Of a DNA stretch of 64,000 nucleotides, positions 42,638 through 53,496 are shown piece after piece. The translations under genes were made by a program, and so were the position numbers. The notes beneath the pieces are model-generated. The model saw nothing but the letters and a program-made list of their open reading frames with translations, did no database searches and had not been told where the DNA came from. The stretch's first letter is position 1. Each line of letters opens with the position of its first letter. Where the stretch lies: positions 1,850,494 through 1,914,493 of the forward strand of contig JAJEKV010000047.1 in the NCBI GenBank assembly GCA_021234155.1, read 5' to 3'. The DNA comes from Isoetes taiwanensis. Its lineage: Eukaryota; Streptophyta; Lycopodiopsida; Isoetales; Isoetaceae.

Positions 42638-45400
42638 TCAATAAGAAAGCAGAGCGCACCATGTCTTCAAGGGCGGCGTGTATGGCCTCAAGAAATGTAC
42701 CGACATTCCATGAGGAGACAGTTCAAGGCCAAAGGCACCGGTTAATCGCATTCGGATTGCAAGAAAATATGGGGCCGCCGATTTAAGGAGCTTAGCAAAA
42801 TGCATTTGAGAGCAGCGCAAAAAATCGCTTTGAAGATGGAAAAGGATCAGTGTGAGGTGGAGGCATTCTCGCAAGAAGATGTCGAGACCATGAAGCGCAT
42901 CCGCGGGCCGTTGCCAACCACGCTCATTAGCAATGTAGATCCAATTGGTGGTGTTGTCCAGAGTGGCACCTTCTTCCCAATGTGAGCGGCGAACAAAACG
43001 TGGATCCCACCGGAGATCCGTCGAGATCTGAGGTGGTGTCCAGCCTGCATGACCATCCATGACCTTGGTCCAAAAAGGAAGGCGCCAATCGAAGTCAGAA
43101 CACCGGGCGTGGAGGTAACGCCGGGGAAGCATAGGGAGAAGGAACCATGCCCGTGGGCGTGGGTTCTTGGCGGTCTCCTCTGAACCGGACCGACAAGATC
43201 CGGGTCAAGAGCCCGACACCAACGATCCCAAAGAGAAGCAGAGAGTTGAGTTGACAGAGGGCTATCCCATCCCGTGGGGACCGCCTTGCTATCCAATGAG
43301 CTTGTAATCGATTGTAACCGCCGAGTCTTCGCATATAAATTTGTGCATAGGGAAGATCCCCGGGATGTCCTAGATACTTCCCGATTTGTTGCAGCGCCCG
43401 CTTGCCGAGAGATAAATGATTTGCAAGCTCGGGCATGTACTCTCGATGAAGAGTTTGGGTCGGCGAGGATCCGCAAGATATGGATTGTTATCCCGAAGCA
43501 CCCATTGCACGGTGGGGTCACCACGAAAAGCCGGCGTGGCCCATTTCCAAAGTGTTCCCGTATCACCCGGATAGAAATCATGAAAGATGTAAGCCATGGG
43601 CTGAACCACTGAAGGTGAGAAAGTCCGGATCGGCACGGTGTATGAGATCAAAGGCGACAAGGGCACGCGACACAACCCTTTGTCTTCAATGGAGAGTTCT
43701 CGGCCAAATCCGAAGAAAATGCGACCGCCGCTGGAATATCCACGGGGCCATCGGCCGCATGCCACTTCGAAAGGAAGAGGTGGCGTCGAGCAACCACATA
43801 ATCATGATAGCAGGAGGGAACTGGGAAGTCAACAGGCATTACGTGAAGAATTGCGGTATGGGCGTCAAGTTTGGCTTGAGCCTCATCGCCAGGCCCGAAT
43901 AGCTTGCTGCGCACTGTTGTTGAGATCCGCGGATCCGATTGTCCCTTTCGAAAGCGGCGTGGATAGTCACGGACCCTTTTCGAGAAGGATTGACTGGGAG
44001 GAAGATTTCCCGGGTGTATTGAGACGAAGCACGCGGCAATCTCCGCGTCATCCGGATCTTGTTTTACGCACCTGCAAAGCTGATCTTGAAGAGAGGTGAG
44101 CTGAGAGGTACGTGTAGAAAAGCTGGCCGTCAAGGAGGCTTAATTTGAGCGCCGGGCTGAAAGATTTTGAACTTGAGTGCTGAAATTTTCACGGTTCGGA
44201 GTACAAGGCATTGAGTTTAGCAATATCTGGCGTCCTTGGTTTTCGGGAGAGCGGCTTTGGACTTGTTGTGCTCCAATAAAGTCTGAATTTGTTTGGAGCT
44301 GAGCCTGTTGATCTGCGAGTTGGCTGACTTGAGCTTGTGTACTTTTGAGATCTGCATGAGCCTGTAAGAGAGCTTCATGCTTGTCTTGAAGTTTGGCCTC
44401 CAAAGTTGCAACTTGGGCAGTTGCAGCTTGAAGGTCCTGGTGTACCGCATCAGAGGCCTCTAGTGCCCGTTGAACCCCGCTCATAAGAGCGTCTTGGGAT
44501 TCTTGTAACTTGAGAGCAAAGCAGGCTTGAGCATCCTCGGCGATACTTGATACAACAACCGGCGAGGGGTGTTGTGGTGGTGGAGCTTGCTGTTGCCTGG
44601 TTTGGGATGTTTGGGAAAAATGATGTGAAGTGGATGGTGTAGCGGAGGAGGAGACAGTGACATGGGTGTGACTGTGAACATGACCAGTGGAAGACGGGCG
44701 TGAAGTGCCAACTTGGTGAGTGATTGGAAGGAGGGCCGAAAGTGGAATTATGAGAATTTGGTGGTGTGGGAGGGAAGTAATGACGGATGAGGGCTTGAAA
44801 GTGGCCTCCCACGAAACTTGAGAAATGGAAGTGGAACCCCGGCGGTCCATTTCTTGGAGAAGACGATAGAACATCATTTGGGGCCAATCTATGTGGTGCT
44901 TGGAGTGTGTAAAGTGAGGACCGGGTTATAGAAAGGCTTATTGATATGGGTGTTCTTGATAGAATACCCAAGGAATTTCCGCATACGAAATTTAACAAAG
45001 GTTTCGTGGAGGCTTGTCGATATTGGTCGACGATGGACATTGGCATGATAAGCGAGGTGCACCAAACTCTGTGACATCGAGATCCTGTATAGCAGACCAT
45101 GATACACAAGGAGTGTGCAAGGGAATATGAAATACCTCAGAAATCAAATGTTGAGTCAACGAAATAGTGGTGCCATCGACCACGGTGGTGTAACCTTGCG
45201 GTCGTTAACGATATTGGCGATGAACCGCTTCAACTGGTCGATTCCTGAGCGGAAGTTCCATTTGAGAGAATTCAGTAAAAGCTGGTGTCGGATTCAGCGA
45301 CTTCTTTATTTGGGCCAACAAGGGCTTTCACGGAAAGTGGGCGCCAAGAAGGATACTGAGATGCAAAAGGGCCGGATCCTTGGGAGCAAAAGAGCTTGAA
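42638..45400 (-). pseudogene. Post-integrase accessory coding region of the gypsy element (unknown protein)
   Basis: After integrase, about 2.7 kb on the same strand keeps long overlapping minus-strand frames that join by small shifts. In reading order: PTVVDG-type start with TTISLTQHLISEVFHIPLHT (around 45120-45180); a Ser/Thr/His/Gln-rich linker (SHTHVTVSSSATPSTSHHFS); a coiled-coil-like stretch (VATLEAKLQDKHEALLQAHA, 44140-44877 frame); a segment with DPDDAEIAACFVSIHPGNLP (43648-44133); MAYIFHDFYPGDTGTLWKWA and VQWVLRDNNPYLADPRRPKL (43370-43765); HLSLGKRALQQIGKYLGHPG (43095-43436); and LPFWTKVMDGHAGWTPPQIS with NTTNWIYIANERGW (42638-43132). Trp/Pro/Gly-rich blocks look like a folded domain. 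No membrane helix is evident, so it is not a typical env-like product. Athila/Tat-type plant elements can carry extra ORFs in this position; I cannot match this one to any. Confidence 0.55.
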
Positions 45401-46338
45401 GTGTAGAAAAATTTTGGGGCAGCCATGGGAATGATGTGCGTAAACGAAAAGACTTAAAAGGCGCAGCACGGAGGACAAAGCGCAGAGGAACTTAAAAGGT
45501 GTGTTTTAGGGCGCATAACCGAGGCTAAGAGGTATGAAGAGGGCTTAAACCGAACCGCTGATGGTGCCAGTGTCAAAAAGATGCCAAGAAGGGTATTGAG
45601 AGGCAAAAATTTGGCTAAGTCCCAAAAACGTAAGGGAGAAGCAATGAACGGTGAGGATGAGACGGAAAGAAAGATCGGATGACAGATGGCAAAAGGACAC
45701 CCATTAATGTTTGACGGCGTGAAAAGAAGGAATGGCATTCAATGCTGGCAACTCGAAGTGGGATATCATTAAAAGGAATGTGTCAGAAGGTACCATGGCT
45801 AGATATGCGGCGGGAGAAAAGATTCTCATTTTAGAAACAGCCTTGCATTGCAAACACGTTGGCGATTTGTGTGATTGGTCCACGTCGACAAGGAGTTCCT
45901 CAGTTGGCTATATAAGACTAACCGAGGAACGGAAGGCATCCGATGGCTTCAGTATGGCCGCCGCCTTGAACGAAGACCGCATAATGCCCACTAACCGCCG
46001 AGTGGATCACTTGCAAGATGAATTGCGGATCTTCGGCGCCGCCACAACCGCGGGCATTCGCGATGGACGGCCGGTGTGCGGGATGGCTGAACATCCCGAC
46101 CGAAGACCAACGGGATGGAGGTGGTTCCGCACCTCATTTGGGATCCGGAGCGTAACCTCTACCATCTCCTCTCAAGATCACCCGCTCCAACCCGGAGTAG
46201 AGGGTTTTTCCTCTTAGGACTTAGTAGATAGGGCTCTGAGCCCGTTTTTGTATATAGGGCAGTGCCCATAGCGGAAATAGCTGGGCTGCGCCCACATTTT
46301 GTAAAAAAATCTCCACTATAATATAATATACCGCCTTT

Positions 46339-47460
46339 CTAGTCACTTTCTGTGGTGTTTGCTTCTTGAACTGTCTCTGTGTGTTGATTTTCACTTTCTC
46401 GGTGATGAAATGCTTTGAGACGAAAACCATTAACCAATGTAGGTAATGGAGTGCCATCTAACTCAGCTAGTTGGAAAACGCTTGGTCTAACCACTTGAAC
46501 AATTTGATAAGGGCCAAGCCAACGAAACTTGAGTTTACCCGGAAAATTTTTGTACCTGGAATCATAAAGAAGAACCAAATCTCCTTCTTTGAATGTTTTT
46601 GTCTTCAAACGTTTGTCATGTAAAGATTTTTGCAACTGTTGTCCATGAAGAACACGAATATAAGCATCCCTTCGAAGTTCATCCAACTGTTCTAATTGAT
46701 AGACCCGCCCTTTGAGTGCAAGCAGGTGGATTATGAGCAAAGAGCTGCTTGAAAACGGAGTGTTGGAAGGATGTATTCAAACGACATGAGAGCTTCCTGA
46801 CCATAAACCAATTTAAAAGGAGTGTGACCAGTAGCAATCTTGAAACAAGTATTGTAGGCCCAAAGAACAAGAGGGAAGTTTTGTCCGCTAATCAATGCGG
46901 GGAAGCCGCCACAAATTTTCTTGAGAATGGTGACCAGAGTTTTGTTGGTGCTTTCTGCCAACCCATTGCCTTGAGGATAGTAAGGTGTGCTCTTGTGATG
47001 ATGTATCAGGAGATAATCCGTCAGCTCCTTGATAGTATGATTGATGAAATGAACACCACGGTCACTGACCAGCTCCGTGGGGCAGCCGAATCGCGTGATA
47101 ATTTGTTGATAGAGGACTCTAGCCGTGTTTTGCCGCAGGTGTTGTCCGGAAGTGCACAAGCTTTCGCCCATTTGGTGGCGAGTCGGTGAGAACTGAATGT
47201 ATCGCACGAAAGTGTGCCACAAGCAGAGGATCTATAGGTCCCACAAAGTCCATTCCCATTTGCCGGGAAGGGAAGTGGCGTGGGGCGACCGGCTGGAGCC
47301 AAGGGAAGAGCGCCACGGGCGGGGGCGCCCCACCCGCTGGCAAGCGCCACACGCGATGGGCGGGCGGAGCATCTTTGAAGAGCGTGGGCCAATAATACCC
47401 GGCTAGAAGGATTTTGCGTGGCCGTGGTGTCACCATGAAAATGACCACCACGGAGCCCTT
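46339..47460 (-). pseudogene. Gypsy integrase region
   Basis: Minus-strand pieces in three frames. ILLAGYYWPTLFKDA (47119-47451) is the entry of the integrase zinc-binding region, whose Cys residues are garbled. GMDFVGPID gives the first catalytic Asp. After a shift, RFGCPTELVSDRGVHFINHT gives the second, and YYPQGNGLAESTNKTLVTIL the Glu (46731-47222). LVLWAYNTCFKIATGHTPFK closes the core. A last frame (46339-46740) has the GPY/F-like module KLKFRWLGPYQIVQVVRPSV and stops. No chromodomain follows, so the element is not a chromovirus. Integrase joins the cDNA to chromosomal DNA; this copy has at least two frameshifts. Confidence 0.9.
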
Positions 47461-47739
47461 GATGAGCTTCTTAACAATGTCTGAACTTCATGAGGTAGAA
47501 CACAAAAGCGTCCGGGGATGGTGTCCTTACCCTTTTTGTAGAGATGTCCGGCAACCATGGTGTAGTCACGGACCTCTCCTGAGAAATTGATGGCGACGGG
47601 ATTGTCGCTTGGCGGTGAGAGAGCCGCCTCGCCTTTCGGTGGAAGAGCACCGTGAGGAGGTAATGCTGAAAATCATGGAACCAATGTGGTGTTGCCGTGA
47701 CTAAAAGAGTTGAGCATCGTGAAAGGCGCCCGAGACCCT

Positions 47740-48420
47740 GGGGCCATGGATCATCCGTGTGGATGCGGAAAGATAATCCGAACAACATGAGATTTGCCAC
47801 CTTTTATGAACGATTTCAAAAGGAGCAAATTCTTGGAGAAGAAGGACCCAACGAGCAATGCGCCCGTGGGCGTGGACTTGTTGATCAAATAGAGGAGTGC
47901 TTGGTGGTCCACAAAGAACTTGATTTGACTGCCCAAAAGGTAATGACGGAAGCGTTGGACACAGAAAATGAGACCCAAAGCTTCACGCTCCGTGGCAGAA
48001 TAGTTGCGCCGCCAGAGTTGAGTTTTCTCGCCGGGCGTAGCGATTTGGTTTGTGTTGTGCACATCATATTCTTGAGAAAGAACAGCTCCAATAGCAAACG
48101 CCGAGACATCGACATGAACGTGAAAGGGCTTGTCCCATTGAGGAGGAACAAGAACCGGTGCCTGAGTAAGCAAAAGCTTCAGCTGTTGGAAAGCAGCTTC
48201 CGCCTGGGAATTCCAAGCCCAGGTGGATTCGTCACCCGTGAGTTTATGAATGGGATCCGCAATGGTCGCAACCCAGGTATGAAGGTGGAGTAATAATTGA
48301 CCTTTCCCAGGAAAGAGCGTGTCTCTTTGATATTGGCTGGTGCTTGAGCCTTGAGCACACAACTGATTTTGGCAGGATCGGTGGTGATTTGCTTTTTAAG
48401 CGACAACATGGCCTAACAGT
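47740..48420 (-). pseudogene. Gypsy RNase H region
   Basis: The minus-strand frame reads KLTGDESTWAWNSQAEAAFQ and LKLLLTQAPVLVPPQWDKPF. HVHVDVSAFAIGAVLSQEYD follows, holding the first RNase H Asp position (D.S..A.GAVL.Q), then NYSATEREALGLIFCVQRFR with the Glu and HYLLGSQIKFFVDHQALLYL with the second Asp (VDHQAL). The blocks match gypsy RNase H, which removes the RNA strand during reverse transcription. The end of the domain shifts frame near 47850-47900. Confidence 0.92.
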
Positions 48421-49126
48421 AACACCGTATGACGCAAAAGGTGCATTTCTCGTGATTGAGACTAATGCCGGACTCATCACATTTCTGGAAGACGAAGTTC
48501 CAATTTATCCAAATGGTCAGCCATGGAATCAGAGGCGTAGAAGTCATCTTGAAAAATTTGCAAGAAGGGATTTTCCTTCATGAAATCATGAAAAACTGAG
48601 AGCATGATGCGTTGAAACGTGGAAGGAGAGTTGGATAATCCAAAAGGAACCACCTTGTAGGCAAAAGTGCCCCACGGGGTGGTGAAAGTGGTCTTGAGTT
48701 GATCAGAGTCCTTGATGGAGATCTGATTGTAGCCAGAAAAACCATCCATAAAGGAGTACATCTCATGTCCAGCCACCTCTTCCAGAACTTGGTCTGTGAA
48801 GGGAAGTGGAAAATGATCACGCTCGCGGCCTCGATTGAGTTTCCGATAGTCCACCGCCGCACGCGGATCTTACCATTGTGCTTAAGGGCAATGACGATGG
48901 GGCTCACCCATTCAGAATGTTTGACCTCATAGATCAAACCTGCAGCAAGGAGTTTGTCAATTTCCGCCTTGACGCGATCACGGTAATTAGGGTTGAGCTC
49001 AGACGCCGCTGTTGCTACATCGGGTCGTGCATCGATTTGGTAGGAATGGTGAGTTCCCCAAGCTTTTGTTGATTCCCTCAAGATCTTTGTAACTCCGTGT
49101 AAAAATGTGTTTGAATTTTTGAACAA
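48420..49126 (-). pseudogene. Gypsy reverse transcriptase region
   Basis: In one frame: NYRDRVKAEIDKLLAAGLIY and HSEWVSPIVIALKHNGKIRV. A shift near 48850 leads to MDYRKLNRGRERDHFPLPFT, DQVLEEVAGHEMYSFMDGFS, GYNQISIKDSDQLKTTFTTP, WGTFAYKVVPFGLSNSPSTF and the catalytic block LQIFQDDFYASDS. The catalytic motif is therefore FQDD rather than the more common Y/F-M/V-DD; both aspartates are kept. A second shift follows, then the thumb. FSGYNQI and TPWGTFAY resemble the non-chromovirus Athila/Tat side of gypsy, which also commonly carries extra ORFs. Confidence 0.92.
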
Positions 49127-49919
49127 CTTGACAGCCCCTTTTTACGATAAGGAGCCGGAAGATTTGCAGCAATGCGACAAAGTTGATTGTTGCCTACGCC
49201 CACACTCTCGACTTCGGAGTCCGAATATGGGGTATTACTTCGAGTATCCCGACAATGTGTGCGGAGGAGGTTGGAGCATAACGGATGCGTGGCACTTTTG
49301 CGTGGTGAAAAGAGAGGTTGCCTGGGCCATCTAGCGTTGGTTGCTTCATGACAAATAAGGTACATCAACAGAGTTGCGGAGTGTCGGCGATCTCAAAAAG
49401 TGATCAACGCGTTGGATTGATTGCAAGGAGCCGTAGGGGTCAAGCAAGGCAGCCACAGCCTGGTCCTCGATCAAGAGTCATTTCTCCCCAAGGATCAAAG
49501 ATATTGGGGTAGGATGACAGAGGCATCCTCGAGGTGGAGCCCGAACTTGATAAATATTCTCGAGCTTCTTCGTAATCGCGATTCCGAGAGAGGGTTCCGC
49601 ATTGTCACCGTAAATGATCCCGCCTCGCTTGCAAGTCCATGGTGGCATTGAGATGACCATCGCTGATGACTAACTGGTCCGTGGCCCAAGAATGGATACT
49701 CTTTTGCCCCGGCGGAGAAAAGGTCCGCCTACCAAAGATTTCATAGTCACCGATCTTCGCCAGCCTTTCCAAACTCCAAATTCCATGGGAAAGCGGAGAT
49801 CACCAATGTTGATGTGAAGAATAGGTGTGACGCCTTTGAGGTCTCGTGGATATGGCCATTAGCCAATTTGATGTCATATGGGGCACGAAAGAGTTGTGTG
49901 ATGCCCATTTGTTTGGCGG

Positions 49920-49990
49920 AGTTTATCCCGTGATGAGATTGACCGCGCTACCTCCATCGATTTGAACATGGTTGACTTGTCGATTTCCCA
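49920..49990 (-). pseudogene. Gypsy aspartic protease core
   Basis: The minus strand reads VNHVQIDGGSAVNLITG followed by a stop. DGGSAVN replaces the usual D(S/T)G core; DGGS variants occur in plant gypsy elements of this side of the tree. The flap region is unreadable because of shifts between 49130 and 49900. Confidence 0.75.
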
Positions 49991-50503
49991 CCGTGGCATG
50001 GACCGTGGGTGTAGAGGTAGCCACAGCCCCAACTAAAACAGTTTGGGAGTGGTAACCGGTCCTTGAGAGCAGGATGAAGTTTTAAAATGGTTGCCAAGCT
50101 TAAAGGAATTTTGATCTTGGCGAGCTCCTCTTGGAGTTCGAGAGGTACATGAGAAAAAGGATCGCCGGGTTCCACCGGGTGCGGGGAGTGCGTGGTGTGG
50201 AAGCAAAGAACTTCTTTTGAGTAAGTCAACCCGGCCGCAATATTGGGATATGTCCGAGAGCGTGGAGGTTAGGGCGATGTTGAAGGGGTATCTTGTCTTT
50301 GTTGAGCTCTAGTGGTGGCATGAACATTTGCCAATGTGCGCCTTCGCCAGTAGCTTGCATGAGATTCAAAATGCTTTGGCGAACTTTGGGCATGACATTT
50401 GGCATGAGCTTTTCCAAGTCAGGTGCAAAGTGAACCTTTTTTGCTTCCTCATGAGGAATGGTGTCAACTGCAAAGGCAGGTTGCGTGCCCTTCTGAATAA
50501 TAG

Positions 50504-52233
50504 TCAAGGGACGTGATGCCTTGGTCCGGCGTGGAAACTAAACCAACCCAATTTGACTACTGGACGGAGGATTAAGTGCCCGAAAAATTTCCTCTTGGGC
50601 TTGTTGATCCGGTGAGGTTGATTTTGCCGGAGCTGGTTGATAGCGTGATTGCTGAGGCGCTCTTGGTGGCTTCTTAAGAACTGGTCGCGGGCCTTGTTTT
50701 CCATTAGCGAGCCAGAGTTGGTAAGCCGTGAGGCGGACCGATGTGGTCTGATTTTGTGCCGAAGTCGTGACTTGAACTTGTGGAAGTTGAGGACATGCCG
50801 TGGTGGTATGACCCCATTCTTGACAAAGTGATAACACCGAAGCTTTAGAAGGATCAAAAGGAGGACGTTGGTTGGATCCCCCGTGGTTGGTCCTGTTGTC
50901 GATAGAGTTGCGTGGGCTGCACTCAAGAGGTGGTCTGCCGATAGTGCGATTGTTCCGAGGTGTGGTTTGCACTTGATAAACCATTTTGTTGCGGAACGGT
51001 GTGGGATGAGTGCGAAGTGCACTCTTCCGCGGGCATGATTGCACATGTTGCATCGCTTGCAATGAGGCGGCCATTGGTGGAGTTGCACTCATTGGCCAAA
51101 TGGCCTTGGTATTTGCAAATATGGCACCAGATTTGATCGCTACTGTGGATTAGCGTGTTTGAGGTGGAATGTACCGATTTTGTGGAACCATGACAGTGGA
51201 ATGAACGGGAGCTCTTGAAGAGCCACGCCGGGAGGAAACATTGACGGAGTGATTGACAAGGTCGATAGCCCGCCCAAAGTTTTTGGACGCAGTATTCATC
51301 ATGAGTCAATAGCGGGAGGAAGTCCTTGGAGAAACCGCACCAAAATCTGGCTCTATGTAGGGTACTCCTTGAGCTTACTTAGCGAGAATGTGAAGTCGAT
51401 CCCATAAAATCCAGGGCATACTCGTGGGCTCTTGTTGAAGTTCATTGAGTTGCTTGAGATGAAGTTGATCATCATCCGTGGTCCCAGAATGAGACGTAAA
51501 AGCCGTTCGCATTTCGACCAGTCTTGTTTCCAATGGCTTTTGTTGGACATGAGCCATTGATGAGGAGAGCCACGCAGTGGTGGTGGAAAAAGATGTGGAA
51601 TTTCAGTTGAGGTTGCGCTGCGTGACCATTTAGGACAGCTAGAGCCTCAAATTCTTCCATGTGGGCCCCGAGCACTTTGGTCTAACGGTTTGCCTTTCGT
51701 GTTGCCAAAGGTGGGATAAGTCGCCAGAGTCCGAAAGGTAGATGTGAAAGTCTTTGGGCTGGACAGAACAAGATAGTGAGGGTATTGAGGTTGAGGTGGA
51801 TGTGGCATTGTGCCCGGGCGACCCCGATGAAGGGGTGATCATGTTGAGAAACCGGGTAGCTGGAGCATTGGTTTTGAGATCCGTAAGGTTGTAAAATGTG
51901 AAGAGCAAAGGGGAAACGAGGGAAAGGATATTTCGGTAGGCGCAGCAAAGGAGACATGTGGATAGCCGTACCACCCGGGAGATGATGGTTTGCAAGCGAA
52001 GAGGCGCATGGCGGGAAGAATGATGGATGTAGGCATGTTCGGGTGTGAAAGTATTTGTTGAGAAGGTTGAGCCCGATAAGGCTCCCCGGAGCAGTGATGA
52101 GGAGACCGAGGTTGTGAGCAATGTTTGCACGCTTTGGGGCGGGAATCGACGCAGATCGACACGAGGGTGGGGTGGCGGACCGAGCCCTAGACCCAAGATG
52201 GCCTCCCTCTATGTCATAAGCAGATCCATACAT
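50504..52233 (-). pseudogene. Gypsy gag region
   Basis: Degenerate minus-strand frames between the 5' LTR and protease. Around 51375-51557 the text MAHVQQKPLETRLVEMR, then LKQLNELQQEPTSMPWILWD, looks like the helical part of gag. At about 51076-51160 a CCHC zinc knuckle is clear: IWCHICKYQGHLANECNSTN. A Gln/Pro-rich tail with RYQPAPAKSTSPDQQAQEEI precedes the protease area. Gag packages the RNA. The first frame near 52196-52233 (Pro/Arg-rich) is the probable N-terminus, but its start codon is uncertain. Confidence 0.7.
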
Positions 52234-52346
52234 GTCGCCAACAGCTTCGACGCTGATGGCGCCTGCCAGATGCCGCTCGAGAAAGGAGTTCTTTCGGGGC
52301 GGAAATTAGGGACGCACATGGCGCACGTAAGAAAGTAGGAGAAAAT

Positions 52347-52366
52347 CAGACCCGGCGGCGCGGCGG
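52347..52366 (-). other. Candidate primer-binding site of the gypsy element
   Basis: Directly after the 5' LTR the minus strand reads CCGCCGCGCCGCCGGGTCTG. It partly resembles the tRNA-Asp type site (TGGCGCCGTTGCC) common in Tat/Athila-like elements, but only GCGCCG and GCCGGG-like words fit. The match is weak. Confidence 0.35.
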
Positions 52367-52951
52367 TGTTTGGGGTCCGGGTTCGGGAACTCCCTGGAAG
52401 ACAGCCCTCCGTGAGGACCCGTGGATCTAACCAGAGAGTCGAGGGGACTATGTCACTTGGATTTGCAAGAAGAGAAGAAAAAGAAGAGAACGTAACAAAT
52501 GAGAGAAAGATGATAAGCTTCCTTGATATCAATGATGAAAATACATGAGCTCTCGTAATAGAGAGAAAACTGAAGGGAGACAAGACTCAAAACTCATCTA
52601 AAACTTATGTGCTAACTCTACTCATATATATATAGTACAATGGCCTTGGGCCCAATATAGACACTGACCGATCTGTGCCGACTCACGGAAGGAGGCCCGT
52701 TTTGAGGTGAATGTTGGCGGTGCCTCTTGAAGTGCCTAGAATCACGCCCGCCGACGCCGGCGGTGGACGGGCCGTCACTTGTCCGAGCGGGCGCCTCTTG
52801 TTGACAGCCACGTGCTTTGGATGCGTGGGTCTGGCCGCTTGGTCTTCTCGGGGCCTTGGATGTCCGACCGGGGTCGATCGAGGATCTTTGAGCTTGACAC
52901 GGTCCTGTCAGATGCATGAATAGTCCTGCACGGGGAGGCATGGGACTAACA
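52367..52951 (-). repeat. 5' LTR of the minus-strand gypsy element
   Basis: Partner of 41877-42455, with the same ends and a TATA-like run near 52623-52637 on the minus strand. Differences are scattered substitutions and short indels, mostly in the GC-rich third. It ends at TAACA, where copia sequence resumes. Confidence 0.93.
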
Positions 52952-53029
52952 AATGTGCATGAGTATAGATGTGTATTTAAGTTGATTGAATTATATCGGA
53001 CTTATTTGTAACAATGATCCAAGAGGGAA
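52952..53029 (+). other. Copia post-pol spacer and polypurine tract, right of the gypsy insertion
   Basis: Continuation of the interrupted copia element. It ends in CAAGAGGGAA (53020-53029), a standard copia purine tract directly before the LTR start TGTTGGAATAAG. Confidence 0.8.
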
Positions 53030-53496
53030 TGTTGGAATAAGTCAGATCATTGTGTAATATTGCTTCATATACTAACTCAATATTTTAATGGTATTGAGAA
53101 AATATTTCAATGGTTAAGTTATGAAGCAATATAAGGGACTCTAAATATTTCTACATTAGGGTCGGATGTGCTGGCCATTTATCCTGGAGCCAAGTCCCAT
53201 TTTGAATCTCGGTTATGGCTTAACCGTCGGATCCTGCCAGGTCGGTTGCATAACCGACGGACTCATGCATTATAAAGCTGTAGAACTGTGAGAATTGATT
53301 GAACGATCGATTCTGCAGTAGATAAACTAAGGAGAAGTTATTTCTAATGGTATCTGTATTTGATTGAAATGATATAATGGTTGTGTAATGTTTCATGTGT
53401 ATTGACCAACCATTGAAATCGTGGTAACTTCTAATGAAATAGAGATATCAATGTTATTTAGTTGATTATCAGAGTAAATTGCTATAAGATCTAACA
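53030..53496 (+). repeat. 3' LTR of the copia element
   Basis: Starts TGTTGGAATAAG right after a purine tract and ends TCTAACA, giving a 467-base TG...CA unit. A TATA-like CATTATAAAGC lies at 53269-53279. The 5' partner is absent from the window, consistent with truncation of the element at the LINE junction near 37992. Confidence 0.8.

Larger units (their letters stand above)
41877..52951 (-). mobile_element. Full-length Ty3/gypsy retrotransposon with post-integrase ORF region, nested in copia
   Basis: Two LTRs of 579 and 585 bases bound 11.1 kb. On the minus strand the order is 5' LTR (52367-52951), gag with zinc knuckle, protease, RT, RNase H, integrase, a further 2.7-kb coding-like region, a purine tract and the 3' LTR (41877-42455). 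The RT-RNase H-integrase order is gypsy-type. It sits between the copia pol and the copia 3' LTR, so it inserted later. The bases next to the two LTRs (ACAGG and AATGT) do not match, so no target-site duplication is visible. Coding frames are shifted repeatedly although the LTRs are still very similar. Confidence 0.93.

Noticed and set aside
43274-44099. Several plus-strand ORFs over 100 codons
   Set aside because: They mirror the minus-strand accessory coding region of the gypsy element; the minus-strand frames have more protein-like composition and the orientation of the element.
45732-46217. 161-codon plus-strand ORF with its own ATG
   Set aside because: It is antisense within the gypsy element between integrase and the accessory region and has no family features; sense-strand coding pressure and GC content explain the open frame.
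47697-48293. 198-codon plus-strand ORF
   Set aside because: Exactly antisense to the recognisable gypsy RNase H domain.
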